Positions 1-11,534 of a DNA stretch of 64,000 bases are shown here, one piece after another. Every line of letters begins with the position of its first letter. The stretch's first letter is position 1. The translations under genes and the position numbers were made by a program. The notes below the pieces were generated by a model. That model did not search any database. It worked only from the letters and a program-made list of their open reading frames with translations, and was not told the DNA's origin. Source of the stretch: Pieris napi (taxonomy: Eukaryota; Arthropoda; Insecta; Lepidoptera; Pieridae); assembly GCF_905475465.1 (NCBI RefSeq), contig NC_062242.1:12489501-12553500 (forward strand), given 5' to 3'.

Positions 1-190
1 ATTATTGAACATTGCCTTCGATAGCGATACAACGATTATATCGGTAATACAATTTTTATAGTACGATTTGTCTTTTGCCTCAAAATATTCTTCACTTTCG
101 GCAATTACCTCTTCATCAGCGCAAAATTTCTGTCCAGCGAGTATTCTCTTGAGATCTGAGAATATGAAAGTGGCTGAAGGCCATTCCTGG
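1..190 (-). pseudogene. mariner transposase C-terminal relic
   Basis: Read on the minus strand, about 185 down to 50 gives a continuous peptide containing FSDLKRILAGQKF, then DEEVIAESEEYFEAKDKSYYKN. This is the typical C-terminal part of mariner (Tc1/mariner, DD34D) transposases. A frameshift follows; the next frame reads RYNRCIAIEGN, the usual end of the family. The residue that should be the third catalytic aspartate, just before the FSDLK block, lies in a degraded stretch (WPSATF). The rest of the element, including both terminal repeats, is missing or outside the window. It is a dead fragment; the family call is from recognised motifs, not a search. Confidence 0.75.
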
Positions 191-628
191 AGATTACTGT
201 GGATGCGGAAGCAATTCGTTATATATTAATATAATACTTACCTTAAACTACAAACTAATTTTCAAACATAAAGCGTTCGTTTCAGCCTGTTGACATCCAC
301 AGTCTACTAAATTTCTAGTACGACCGCTCAATCCCGCGCTCTTACCTCCGCCCGCCCAGATCTTCTGCCCACCTAGTAAGAGGCCGTCCTACGTTTTGCG
401 CTTATATATGTTAAAGTTCTAATTAAAGTATAAAAGTATACTATTTTTAATAGGATTATATGATGATACAAGTGTATAAATTGTACTTATCACTCGTTAT
501 CTATCTATCCTTGATCCAATCCTCTCCAGGACAATACGCTTTGTTATTTAGAGGGATGCTATGTTATCGATATTTTAACTGTTAATAAAATGACAAGTAC
601 GAAAATATTTTAATTACGCATTATTTTT
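191..628. other. intergenic, nothing recognised
   Basis: No coding exon, RNA gene or repeat that I recognise. A GC-richer patch at about 320-405 stands out against the AT-rich background but has no open frame of note. Confidence 0.4.
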
Positions 629-858
629 GGAGTAGTGTTGGCCTAATGGCTTCAGCGTGCGACTCTCATCCCTGAGGTCGTACGTTCAGTCCCGGTCTGT
701 GCACCAATATTCGCTGTTACGAGTCGATGGCGTGTGTCAGACACAGGAGGCTGATCACCTACTTGCCTACTAGATTCACAAATTATGATTAAACAGATAC
801 AGAAATCTGGAACCAGACCTAAAAACTTTGTAGCGCCAATGATTTATTTATTTTATTA
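629..858 (+). mobile_element. tRNA-derived SINE, internally deleted copy
   Basis: This is the main SINE family of the window, found about 14 times. The head carries an RNA polymerase III A box (consensus TGGCCTAGTGG; here TGGCCTAATGG) and a B box (consensus GGTTCGATCCC; here degraded), so the element derives from a tRNA. The body includes a conserved segment around GTCGACGGCGTGTGTCAGGC, and the 3' end reads ...TTGTAGCGCCACTGATTTATT. This copy has lost the middle of the body: it runs from the end of the head directly into the GTCGATGGCG block. Mobilisation would need a partner LINE, which I cannot identify. Confidence 0.85.
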
Positions 859-1960
859 ATTTTAAAATATGATTTAGCATGCACGCCAGTTCTAGCTTGT
901 ACTGTATCACCGATACGTAGGCGTCCCGTAGCAGCAGCGTAGCATCGTAGCAATTTAACCGCTACACAGTATTACGGAGCGAATTTAGTTCTTAATTGCC
1001 ATTTATGATGCCTGTTTTAGTTATTTAAATGTGATTGCTTTTAGATATCCTATAATTGTATTTAACATACATTTTTATATATTAATAGTTTTAAAAATAT
1101 TATTGGATCTTTTAATATTATTGAATTTTATTTCCGGGCAAACTATTTTATTTAATCAACTAGTTGCAAGTTATTTTATATAATTGGAACAAGAACTTTA
1201 TTATTAACGTATTCAACGTTTTGGTGTTGTGTCCGTAGATATTTAAATAGTAAAAAAAAAATAATGTTTTGAACAATATTTCATAGTTTTTAATACTGTT
1301 CTATATAATTAAATACTACGGTCACCCTCCACAATTCCACATGTTGCTTTAAAAAATGTTATTTTCTTTTCAAATATTACTCGCCCTTGTTTGATTGTAA
1401 CCCGAGGTGGGTTTGTTCAGCGTTTTTAATGGCAGAGCGGTAAATTTACATTTTATCTTAAACAAAACGTAAATTGTACGTTATTTCAGGTGAGAATTTG
1501 TTTTATCAATGTACAGATTATATAAACCGACTAACTTAATACTAGGCTTTAAATTCAAGAGTCAAAGCAAATATATTAATATTAATTAGTATATTAGTAT
1601 CGATTAGTATAACGATAAAATTAATTTAGATTTTTAACAAATACTTTATTGTTAAAAGAGATGTCAATTAAGCGTCTAAATTCAAACATTATACACTAAA
1701 CAAAATTTTCTATTTACTAATCAACAACATTTATTAATAATTAATTACAAAAGGGTGGAGATATTTATTATTCTTTAAAAATCCCTACCCGATTGACCGT
1801 AAAAAGTTCGGGAAAATATTGTTAAAATTTCGTCTCGTAAAAACTTGAAAACAATATTTACAAATGTTTGGTAAACAGTTATTTACTTGGTATTTACGCC
1901 CATAGCTTGCGAGAAGAGCCTCCGTAATGATGCCGGATGTTTCGCCGTATCCGCTCCTTC
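859..1960. other. intergenic, nothing recognised
   Basis: Very AT-rich sequence with no recognisable coding potential or known repeat. Short runs of TATTAG at about 1575-1605 form a small simple-sequence patch. Confidence 0.4.
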
Positions 1961-1964
1961 CCTC

Positions 1965-2340
1965 GCCCTTCTCGCAAGTGCGAGCCTGGATTCGCCAAAT
2001 ATCCATAGAACTCCAACATCACCGATGGTCACGAAGCGCGGACTCTAGACAGTCCAAAATGGCACATCCAGCAGTTGACCCGCTAGTGCCAAAGCAACTT
2101 CTAAACCTCAGCATAACAAATCTCAAAACAATGATTGGGACAATTACGGGCCTTGTGCAGAGGCTGTTTCACCGCATAGGAAGTCACCGACGTAGTCCTG
2201 GAATGCGTGGCTGTGGCTTCACGTACCAGTACCTCAGTACCTCAGTTAGCCAGGACTTTACGTACAACGGACCGAATGTGCGTCTAAGTGCGGAGAATGA
2301 ATCCGCCAACAATAGTCATTTACGTCACTACAAATATCTA
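1965..2340 (+). pseudogene. LINE relic with RNase H-like end
   Basis: The frame includes CRQSK-like, LLNLSITNLKTMIGTITG and LVQRL-like blocks, resembling the RNase H/cysteine-finger C-terminus of jockey/I/R1-type non-LTR retrotransposons. The nucleotide stretch 2150-2330 (GTGCAGAGGCTGTT..., GTAGTCCTGGAA..., AGCCAGGACTTTACG, ACAACGGACCGA) recurs at 48.9-49.15 kb, where more of the 3' end is kept. The frame is interrupted when compared with that copy, so this is a decayed fragment. The family clade is uncertain. Confidence 0.6.
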
Positions 2341-3760
2341 CAAAATCTATACAAGATCCCATATAAAATATAACGTTGAGTTGCACATCACTAAATCTAG
2401 CACAATGACATCGTAGAAAGAAAAGCTCAACAATAAAGTACGGGGTTAAGTCACCGATGTAGAATACTGTATAACCAATTGTTGTCTTTACATTGTAAAA
2501 TTCACAAAGATGTATACAAAACAATGCGTTTGTACGTCTTTTGTTTGATCTCTGAAATTTGACAACGTTTTTCACATGAGAAGACTTCACTTCGTGAAAC
2601 TGGACTTTTGTAAACAGTAATTAAATTTTGGAAGTTGGAGCGGTGCTCTGAATTTCAGGTGCTTTGTGCTAAAAATAGGCTTGAATATGTGTTGCAATGT
2701 AGCGTGAACCTAATGTTGGTACTTCTGTGCGAGATCACAGGAAGTCTCAATAAATAAAATATTTAATAAGTTAATGTTAAATTTGATAGCATCTTTTGTG
2801 GCGTCTTTTGTACCAAAAGTGCGGTATCATTTGTGGTTTATATATATGCTCCTTTGTTCATACCTATTTTCTAATATCACAATATAGGAACGGCGAATAA
2901 TCACAAATATAATAAAACTCTATTTGTGAGAGAAATTTGGTTGAGGCAAAACTGATGTAACGTTAGTTGACAAGAGCCCATGTGTTGTGGTTAACTAGAT
3001 TACAATTATTCCGTGGTGCGTGTTTAATTTTTTTAAGAAAAAGTAGTTAGTGTTACATCTAATCAAACAAAATTCGTATAAGACCTTAAGTATGTGTAAA
3101 TGTGTGAGTATGTGAATGTTTACGGTAGGAAGGTGAAATTCGTTTTAGTGGTTAGGGCACCATACGGACTGACACGCACACTTCCCGCGTCACTTTTAAA
3201 TCGTTGCCCCAGCGTGGGGGTCAGTAAATTAATTTCCTAATAATAATAAAAAGAAGGAAGGTTTAATAGGAAGTTGTTTTGCCAAATTGCTTTTCGTCAT
3301 AAAAGTAAAACTGATCCAACATTATTTTCATACGTAAGACGTCCAAACATGTTAACCATAAGACAACTTATATTTCTTGTAATTTTATTTTATGAAATAT
3401 CAGCTATCATCAGGCATGCAATATACCTTTTTCTGTGAAAACAATAATATCGCTACATCGCGGAACTAGGAAACATCGAAAATTCTACGCATGGGCGGTT
3501 TCAATCTAAATGTAATGCCGACAATATACGAATATAGAAAAGAGAATTTTAATCTTGTCAAACACATATAAAATTTGATCCTTGTGAAATGTATAGAATT
3601 GATTTTATTTAAAGTCAAAGAAGAGAAAGATCATCGGAACGGTATCCCAAAATGGACTTTGTATATTTATATATGTGTTTATTTAAGTAGTCTTGTAGTA
3701 AATAATAAAGACTGTTATTTATAAAATGGAAAACATGAAATATCCTATTATTAACGAGTT
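2341..3760. other. intergenic; weak tRNA-like patch
   Basis: No gene found. Around 3145-3215 there is a GC-richer stretch containing TTAGTGGTTAGGGCACC, which looks somewhat like a tRNA A-box region and may be a relic of a different SINE. I cannot support it further. Confidence 0.3.
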
Positions 3761-3764
3761 CCAC

Positions 3765-3885
3765 CGTGGCACCATTAATAATAATAATAATAATAAATCC
3801 TTTATTTGCCATGATAGTGGTACAAAATAAAATAAAAACAACAACAAGAAAACTCCGCACAATCAGCCATACAATAACAGGCATG
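3765..3885 (-). repeat. likely LINE 3' end with TTA microsatellite
   Basis: On the minus strand the sequence ends ...ATGGCAAATAAAGGATTTATTATTATTATT. A polyadenylation-like AATAAA followed by a trinucleotide array is typical of non-LTR retrotransposon ends. The TAA/TTA array lies at about 3776-3797. No coding part is visible. Confidence 0.4.
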
Positions 3886-4784
3886 CAAATGTCTATATGT
3901 CAAAATGTAATAAGTCATTTATGAGTAATTGTTAAACTTATGTTCTAAATACTCGGTCACCGCAGAAACGACTCGAAGGATTAATTATGTGTATGTGACA
4001 CAGTGCGTTCTTGGTTCCAACGTTATCGTTCTAGAAATTTCGACTAGCAGAACAAGCCCCGTGGACGGTCGGAGACCAAAGTTGATAACAGAGAATTGTA
4101 GGCTATTGTGGAAGCGTATCCATCGCAAACTACATTAATACTAATTAATGTTCGGTTTGAAGATCTCTATTATTTGTGTACGTTTTCAATCACGAAGTAA
4201 TTGTTTCTTGCACGTTTAGTCAAAGCTCCATTGCTTCGTAGTTATAAGCTATATTGCGATGTAACGCTGTAATTGTGAAGAGTGATAGTTTCCTGAAAAA
4301 TTGGAAGTTTCGATGTTTCACTGGAGATTGCAATCCTTCGATTGGGATTATTCAAACGTGAACCTTTGTGGTTTGGATAGCTTCGATATTCTTTTTGTAC
4401 ACGTATTGTTAAAAGCGTAGCTTATAAATGCGAACTATTTTGTGTAGATAAATCGAAGTGGATTCTTATACGTAGATAATTAAATTATTAATTACGCTTG
4501 ATGTGCAGTTTGGTGCCTATAGGCGTCGCAATCAGCCTCATTCCAGCGGCTTTTCGACTCAGCTTAATATACCGCAAGGACACATAGGAAGACAGAAGTT
4601 ATTAGTGAAAAGTTTGTGTTCGCATCGTAAAATTGAGAGTAAATCACTGAGATTTTCATTCTGATATGGTAATTGTAGTATGCTACGTACTACGCAACGC
4701 GTTCTTAACAAAAAAAATTGTCCAGACTGAAATCTATTACAAAGAAATATATATATATACGTTATAAAACATATAAACAATAAA
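3886..4784. other. intergenic, nothing recognised
   Basis: AT-rich sequence with only short chance reading frames on both strands. I see no repeat shared with the rest of the window. Confidence 0.4.
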
Positions 4785-4945
4785 ATAAATCAGTCGGTTT
4801 CCTCACGATGTTTCCCTTCACCGTTCGAGCGAATGTTAAATGCGCGCATAGAAAGAAAGTCCATTGGTGCATAGCCGGGGATCGAACCTACGACCTCAGG
4901 GATGAGAATCGTACGCTGTAGCCACTAACACCGCTCTTATAAAAC
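4785..4945 (-). mobile_element. SINE, 5' half only
   Basis: Minus-strand head of the main SINE: B box region GGGATCGAACCTACGACCTCAGG (reverse orientation) and the conserved ACCGTTCGAGCGAATGTTAAA block. It stops at the GGTTTCCTCACGATG block, so the 3' half is absent; it is followed instead by CTGATTTATTT-like sequence, suggesting an internal deletion. Confidence 0.85.
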
Positions 4946-4969
4946 ATATGGTAAGTTAAAAATAAAGTG

Positions 4970-5160
4970 CAAAGTCAAAATCAAAAATCATTTATTCCTA
5001 TAGGTATCACAATGTACACTTATGAATGTCAAAAATATACATGCTTCTAATATTACATTTACTGCCAGTTCTCAAATCAAAGGCGTAGAACGGAAGAGAA
5101 GAACTGGCAATAAACTCTCCGCCACTCTTTTTAATCGCACTAACCACCACAGTAGGATTA
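4970..5160 (-). mobile_element. jockey-like LINE 3' tail
   Basis: Only the 3' untranslated tail is present. It has the hallmark block AGAGTGGCGGAGAGTTTAT (minus strand), a short internal inverted repeat (CTGCCAGTTCT ... AGAACTGGCA) and an end reading AATAAATGATTTTTGA. The same tail follows LINE coding sequence at 15.4 kb and 56.0 kb and stands alone at 19.5 kb, so I assign it to that LINE rather than to an independent element. Confidence 0.75.
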
Positions 5161-5448
5161 CGTGTGTCGTCGGTACCAATCTCTTAACATATAAACTATT
5201 TTATGTATTTGACCTAATAATTTCTATATAACACTGACAATTTTATGATTTAACTTCGTTTCTTTGGAAATTACTTTCCGTTTCAGCATGAATCCGCTCC
5301 ACCCCATACCAAGATGCAGTGAGACAATATCGACTGGCATAATGCAGTATACACTATCTTGATTGTATGTAGATCAGAAGACCCAGAAACAGTAAAGTCC
5401 CATTTGGCAATTAAAAAAAAAGGGGCACTCGGGGACTGCCACGGTTAA
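5161..5448. other. intergenic, nothing recognised
   Basis: No gene or repeat recognised; the A-run at about 5413-5421 is followed by a GC-richer stretch. Confidence 0.3.
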
Positions 5449-5784
5449 AGCTATTGCATAGAATTTTTATCAACTTATGCAATTATAATTATTTATTTAT
5501 GCATTATTTTTCTTTGATATTAATTCAATCTACCACTCTACCAGACTCAGAATAACACGCCTATGTATCAGTATCAGTATGCATTCTGTCCCGCTCTAAC
5601 ACACCTGCACTACGTGACCGTTCACGCCAGACCGATGTGAGACGCAGTATGCGTTCTGTCCCGCTCTAGCGCGTATTGGCCGCACCTATATAACGTCATC
5701 GTGTGTTAGGTTTTTATTTTCGTTACGGAATTTTTGGATTCGGTCGCCGCGCTCAAAGCCCTAAGCCTAAGCTATGCAATAGCT
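5449..5784. repeat. unit bounded by AGCTATTGCATAG inverted repeats
   Basis: AGCTATTGCATAG at 5449-5461 and its exact reverse complement at 5772-5784 bound a unit of about 336 bp. Inside it, a block similar to GTATGCGTTCTGTCCCGCTCTAG occurs twice (about 5577-5601 and 5648-5672), and a short GC-rich, promoter-like stretch with TATATAA lies at about 5695. It could be a non-autonomous DNA element or part of a dispersed lepidopteran repeat. No transposase or clear target duplication is visible. Confidence 0.4.
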
Positions 5785-6191
5785 TAATAAATTATACCTT
5801 ATGACCTTTAGTTTTGAATAGAATAAACCTCTTGCGTCCCAAAAAAACATTGGATAAATTGTATAAGGAAATGGCGGTTCCTAAGCGGCCGATATTACCC
5901 TATCAGTTACTTTAAACAATCTAGATGGCTTATCAGCCGTTAAGGACATCTGTCCCTAATATATCACGCTCGATCGTCTTCCAAATGGATTTAACCGGGC
6001 TTTCGATGTAAAACCAGATTTTTGTGATTACGTTTTTACTTAGGGTATGTGATCAATTTACTCTGTAGGTTTTCTGTATTGGTTGGTACAAAGACTGTAT
6101 CTGTATAAAAAGCCTCATTTGGTAACATAAATAATAGGTTTGTAGCAAAATTTGCGGTATCTTATGACCGAGAATCAATTATTAGTATATT
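5785..6191. other. intergenic, nothing recognised
   Basis: No coding exon or repeat recognised. Confidence 0.3.
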
Positions 6192-6220
6192 CAGTGTTCT
6201 AATTAATGATTAGAACACTG
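6192..6220. repeat. perfect 12-bp hairpin
   Basis: CAGTGTTCTAAT at 6192-6203 and ATTAGAACACTG at 6209-6220 form a perfect stem with a 5-nt loop. No poly-U tract or gene context suggests a terminator; it is most likely a small foldback. Confidence 0.6.
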
Positions 6221-6262
6221 TTCAATAACAAATGTACTCTCTGAAACCTGTATAATAAAACA

Positions 6263-6722
6263 AAAATAAATCAGTGGCGCTACAACCTTTTTAGGTCTTG
6301 GCCTCAGATTTCTGTATCTATATATCAATCGAATTGGCAAGTAGGTGCCTTACACACGCCGTCAACTTTTTGGGTCTAAGGCAAGCTTTTTTTAGTTGAT
6401 AAAAGGGCCTGGGACAGGCTACTTCTAATTATTTTGAGATATTTGCCTTAAAATAAGTGTTGTTAGGTCATGATCATGTTTTGACGATGAGTAGGGATGT
6501 CTATCGATTCAAATTTAATGACGTGGAATAAATGATACCTGTATTTTATGTTCCATAGTAAATATATTTTTTTAAATTTATTTAAGCCGGTTTCCTCACG
6601 ACGTTTTCCTTCACCGTACGAGTGAATGTTAAATACGCACATACATAAAAAGTCCATTGGGCATGCCAAGCCGGGGATCGCACCTACGACCTACGCTGAA
6701 GCCACTACGCCAACACTGCTCC
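6263..6722 (-). mobile_element. SINE split by about 195 bp of unrelated DNA
   Basis: The 3' half (6263-6388, with GGCGCTACAACCTTTTTAGG and the GTCAACTTTTTGGGTCTAAGGC block) and the 5' half (6584-6722, with the GGTTTCCTCACGACG block and head) are collinear on the minus strand. Between them lies 6389-6583, which is not SINE sequence. The break falls inside the conserved AAGCCGGTTTCC block. Either another element inserted here, or two truncated copies happen to abut. Confidence 0.75.
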
Positions 6723-7094
6723 GAAACCTGTATACTATGTAATATTAATAAGTCAACACAATTCTTCTGCGAATAAAGCTTCAATACGTTACAACTGTAA
6801 AGCTTACTCAGCAGTACAGATTTCAAAAGACTTCTGAAATCGACGTGGAATTTTTTGGCTTTGACTTCATATCCAATTGACAAGCGAGGCCTACGTAACG
6901 AACATACACAGAGCCAAAAATGAAAGTACTGTGTGTTATTCACGGATACGTTAAAATTGTGTCGTTCGTTAGGAATGCGAATATTTCTTATAGTTAGAAT
7001 AGCAGTAATTTTCATGAAAGAGAACGGTATATCAAAAAAATGAGAGAAAAAAGACGGTGTGAAAGTATAAAGTCATACGTCAGGTAGGACTAAT

Positions 7095-7468
7095 GTCCAT
7101 TTTATTGGGATATTGGTGTCCGGCGCGTGGCTGCCTCTGGGACGTAGAAATGTGTGGAGCGGTATGTATTATACATTAATACCTGCATACACAATACCAT
7201 CCGTATCACCTCGATGTCCGTCGTATCACAACTAAGCGTTTCTTAAGGCAGTTATTGCCGCGAACCACCAGTATGCGGAACCTGCCCACTAAGTATTTCC
7301 GAACCAATTCTACTTAGTACTTCAAGGAAATAGAGTATCAATTCTTAAAAGGCGGTAACGCACTTGCGAGCTTTCTGGCAATGTGAGTGTCCATGAGCAT
7401 ATTACTTAACATCAGGTGAGCCTCTTGCCCAAATGGGCAGGGCCTACTGTTACATAAAAAAATAATTT
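7095..7468 (+). mobile_element. R1/jockey-like LINE 3' end
   Basis: Degraded C-terminal coding region and 3'UTR of a LINE family present many times in the window. Hallmarks are GTATTTCCGAACCAATTC, CTTCAAG(A/G)AA, CAATTCTTAAAAGGC(C)GG, AACGCACTTGCGAGC and the tail ATCAGGTGAGCCTC(T/C)TGCCC. In intact members this encodes a block like EVF-NQFDLGSFKKR-YQFLK. The frame is broken here. Confidence 0.75.
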
Positions 7469-8784
7469 AGTTCATATTATGTTTTAATATATAATCTTGT
7501 GTTTCTTTTATTTGTTTTCATTGATTAAAGCTTGTCAAAACTCGGCACACTGATTGTAAAAGAACCACAATATACAGTTTAATTTAAGGTAACAAGCACT
7601 TATAGGCAAACATGTCATACAGGAAGAGATAAACAAAAATAAAAATAAAAAATATTAAAGAAAGTGAGAGTGAGTATTTTTTTTTTATTATTGCAAGTAG
7701 GACTATATAAATCACTTTTACAATGTCTTCCTAAACTAGATGAAGTCGACATTTACTAACTGACTGCCCTGAGAAGAAATGTCGAAACAAACTCGGGGGT
7801 CTTAGTCTCTTTTATAGTCCAGATAATACAATAATAAATTAATAAATTGGTGTAAACAAATGCAGAGTATTTACTGGACTGGTCTTTGGAAGAAAGAACC
7901 AGATCGATCTGAGCAAGCCTGTGCCAGCAGACGGCTAGCATGCCCCGAATAGCTCATGCAGCTCAACCATTTTTGAGGGAGCTGCACAACCCGGTACACA
8001 ACAATACCGCCAGTGGCACCATAAAAATATGTGGGGCAACAACTCACTCAGATCGCCAGCCCAAAATAACTATAGACTAAAATGTATCAAATTATAAATC
8101 AAGCAAAAGAGTTTATGATATACCTGCATATTTAATATTCACATTAACTTTAAACAATAAACGCGCGTCAAAAACATCTAATTTTAATCAAGGTTTATTA
8201 AGATTGGGCTTCCAGAAATTGAAATAATGTTAATACTTAACTTAACTAAAAATAATAACGTCTCCATAGATTTCGTAGGCTCCGTGTGAAGTTAGGTGAA
8301 CGTAAGTTATTGTCAATAACATAGATCACCTCCCCGGGTCTAACTTAACTATGTCGCACTAGCTTAAACAATACGTATTCTCACTCTTTTACTCTCGTAT
8401 CAGTTAATATATTTGTCCCTTTTCGCTATATTTTACGTAATTAAGATGTATTCTTAGGTTAGGGCATGTGATTTAGGGTTCTAGTTTCGTTGATTAGGTT
8501 TAGGGTAAAAATTACGACAAAAGCGAAATAAATGATAAAAATGCCTATTTGATTAATAATATGAATGAAATTCGATTGATATGTAAAACGATTTGGAACA
8601 CAAATATAGTATACACAATATTCTAAACCTACATATTAATAATAATTAAAACTTGATAAATGGAAAACTAAAACTAATTTAAAAATTGCGACACTAGTAG
8701 TGTACTTACCAGCAGGAGATACGTTGTTGTATGGATTGATATATTATCTAAATACATATTAGGTCCTTACATATAAAATTGGCA
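7469..8784. other. intergenic, nothing recognised
   Basis: AT-rich sequence without coding exons. A somewhat GC-richer patch at 7890-8040 has no similarity I recognise. Confidence 0.35.
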
Positions 8785-9085
8785 TTTTGTATGGTATGTG
8801 GTATGTATGTAAAGTATGTACCATTGCTATCTATGCACTTTTGCCATCTTATAGGCAGTTCATTGATATGATCCCTTTACTAAAAAAAAACCATTGGAGG
8901 CGGTTTCGCCTGCCCCATCAGAGTTAAAATTTTTACTTTGCCAGAAGTTAACCAGATTTCGTCAAAAATGGTAATCAGATTGAGCAAGGTCCGGAAAGTA
9001 CAGTGGATGTCTTAGACATTCCAGACATTCCATTGAAAGTCCTCTAGTCCTTTGGTAGCAGTCTGTTGTGCAGTGCAGTGCAATA
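8785..9085 (-). pseudogene. mariner transposase C-terminal relic
   Basis: On the minus strand, 9030 down to 8890 reads RHPLYFPDLAQSDYHF, then a stop, then RNLVNFWQSKNFNSDGA; 8867-8811 reads INELPIRWQKCIDSNGTYF. These match the end of mariner DD34D transposases, including the region of the third catalytic aspartate (SDYH). An in-frame stop and frameshifts show it is dead. It differs in sequence from the mariner relic at 1-190, so two mariner lineages are represented. Confidence 0.8.
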
Positions 9086-9544
9086 ATTTTCGATATAGGC
9101 TTAATACTTCCCTTATTGTTATTATAATTAATATTTTTTTACGAATTGCTATACCTAGTGTATACCGCTTTCTTTCACGGTGAGTTACCCAGCTGACACA
9201 AATTTGTGAGGATGATTGGGAGAAAAATGCAAAAGATAGAGAGAGATGGATTCAGTTGGATGCCTATACTCTATTAAGAGGGTTTTCAATAAATTTAAGT
9301 GTGTATCTTTTGTAAATGTGGATGAACGTTTCAATGAATTAATGAGGCTTAATTATAATTATTATTATCGAGTACAAGTTAATTAATGGTTGTCTTTCTG
9401 ACATCTTGCATGCTAATTAATGAAATACTGTGATTGTACTGTTCCTTGAAATTCTTTTACCGTCATAAGTATCGCTTTCACGGCAAATAAATACTAATAT
9501 ATTATTATATTATTATTAAAAAAAAGTAAAAAAAAATATTGGAG
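9086..9544. other. intergenic, nothing recognised
   Basis: AT-rich sequence; short (TTA)-type simple sequence near 9500-9520. No gene seen. Confidence 0.3.
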
Positions 9545-9835
9545 ATGTAAGCATGAGCATGTTGGCCTAGTGAATACAGGGTGTGACTTTCATCCCTGAG
9601 TTCGTATGTTCGATACCCGCCTGAGCACCAATGGAATTTCTGTCTATGTACATATGCTCAAACGGTGAAGGAAACCGGCTTGCCTTAGACCCAAAAAGTC
9701 GACGGCGTGAGTCATGCACAGGAGGCTGTTTACTTGCCTATTAGATTGACAAATGATCATGAAATATATACAGAAATTTGAATCCCTGACAGAAAACGGT
9801 TGTTGCGCCACTGATTTATTTATCTTTATTGTACA
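9545..9835 (+). mobile_element. SINE, near full length
   Basis: Copy of the main SINE with A box TGGCCTAGTG, degraded B box (GTTCGATACCC), body GTCGACGGCGTGAGTCA and 3' end GTTGCGCCACTGATTTATTTAT. Several substitutions and a short deletion around AACGGTGAAGG mark it as old. Confidence 0.85.
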
Positions 9836-9959
9836 ATTTACTTGATAACATTTTGCCACAACAAAATATTTTATCTCGGAAACTTAAGATTAAATTAACT
9901 ATATTTCTTAAAATATCATTACAAATAAACAGTACAGTACAAGTAACTTAGTTACTTGC

Positions 9960-10018
9960 CTTATATCAGAATAATATAAATCTGAGGGCCAGACCTAAAA
10001 GGGTTGTTGCGCCACTTT
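9960..10018 (+). mobile_element. SINE 3' tail fragment
   Basis: AATCTGAGGGCCAGACCTAA followed by GGTTGTTGCGCCAC matches the last 50 bases or so of the main SINE. The remainder is missing. Confidence 0.6.
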
Positions 10019-10429
10019 TTTCTGTTTGTTATATAGTGAAAGCAGTAAAAAATGGCTACATATATCCACATCTTAAATTAACTTTTAAACCACTGTTTTT
10101 AAAGATTGGTTTCATCGAAAAGTTGGCAAGAATATATTATTTGCATCTAAGTTTTATACTTTATAATGTAAATTCTAGGAGAGAACAAATTTGCAACAGT
10201 TAATATGGTAATTTTGTGAAGTTACTTTGCGCTCGAGAAATAGTATATTTAGCTGCAAGTTTGCTATAATTTATATGTTGACGTGTTCCGAATTTTGTAT
10301 ATTTTTTGAATTGGATCAGTGAAGCTATAATACGTGCTAAGGGCGGGCGGAAATTAATTCTTAGAGTAAACCAATTATTACTGTGCCTTCCTATTAATAA
10401 TAATAAAAGTCTTTAATTTCAGATACTTC
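10019..10429. other. intergenic, nothing recognised
   Basis: No gene or known repeat seen. Confidence 0.3.
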
Positions 10430-10860
10430 ACATTTCAATAGATTTATATCATCTCTTACTTTCTAGATATCTGTCTCTCCTTTTTGGCAAAGTCCTTCTC
10501 CAAATCCCGCCATTTCTGTCTGCACTGTGCCACTCTCTACCCTCCTCCTGCTGCCTCAATACGGTCTACCCACCTTCGAAATTGTCTTTCTCTTTTGTAA
10601 TTGTATTATTGTCGTTGTGCATTGGGTACCAGTTTAATACTTTCTTGCTCCACTTTTCTGTTCATTTTGCCATGTTTTATTGTAAATTCCGCTACGTTAG
10701 TTCTTCTTCTTAATGATGTATTCTTCGTTTTATATTTTCTTTTAGTACCTATCATACATCGATATTTGACACATCTGTAACTTTGTATGCGCGCTTTAGT
10801 GGGCGCCCAAGTTTGAGATCCATATTTGAGTACAGCTAGTACACAATCCTTAAGTCCTTA
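10430..10860 (-). pseudogene. RTE-like LINE C-terminal relic
   Basis: The minus strand contains LKYGSQTWAPTKARIQSYR, then RCMIGTKRKYKTKNTSLRRR, and further on RQFRRWVDRIEAAGG and CRQKWRDLEKDFAKK. This is the usual C-terminal arrangement (YG-ETW, RRMLGI/RD-IRNEEIR, GRP--RW-DDI, DR--WR-LE) of RTE-type non-LTR retrotransposons. Frameshifts and at least one stop break it. Confidence 0.75.
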
Positions 10861-11534
10861 TTATTATATGCTTTTAAAACTTGATCGCTGTAGACGGGGG
10901 TGTCTCCAATTCATAACAAAGATCTGTAGGAAGTAGGACCGTCATGGACGTATCCGAGGTAATCACCTAGTTCAGGGCATTAAAAGCTTTTGTGTTAAAA
11001 ATTGCATTATATATATAATATATATATTTAAATTTAAAATAAAAATGTATTTGACTAAAGTCTAGTTACTAGACAATCATTAGTTCATTAATTTATATTG
11101 TCCTTAATCTAAACCGGGATCCACGGGAACCAATGAGGTTAAGAGGAAGTTGATCTTGTCTTTGATTATAAACTTGGCATAGAGAATTTTATTGAACGTT
11201 AACAAAAAAAAGGCGCCAATACCACAAAGAGCGTCCATAACCAAGAATGACCGTGCCTAGGACATTAATAAATCTAGCCAAGTAAAGTCAAGTGCAGATT
11301 CTAGTCGTTGAAATAAATGTATTCACTTAATCTTCTTTTGATGTCGCCAGCCATGATATATGATTTAGTCTCAGCTTACAGTGCTCACGCCAACAATAGT
11401 AGGATTTTTTAAGAAAATATTGTTGAAAGTCTTTTTAACATATTCTACTAGATTAAATAGTTTCTTTGTCAATTAAAAATTATAAGATATATTTTGCTTC
11501 AAACAAAAATATTTTTAATAATCTACGTAACTAG
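10861..11534. other. intergenic, nothing recognised
   Basis: No coding exon or recognised repeat; (TA)n simple sequence at about 11008-11026. Confidence 0.3.

Noticed and set aside
1927..2373. 148-codon open frame as a host gene
   Set aside because: Its middle resembles the RNase H-region of a LINE and its 3' half matches a LINE tail at 48.9 kb; treated as a TE relic.
6629..7015. 128-codon minus-strand frame
   Set aside because: One end overlaps the head of a SINE and the rest has no recognisable domain; chance frame.
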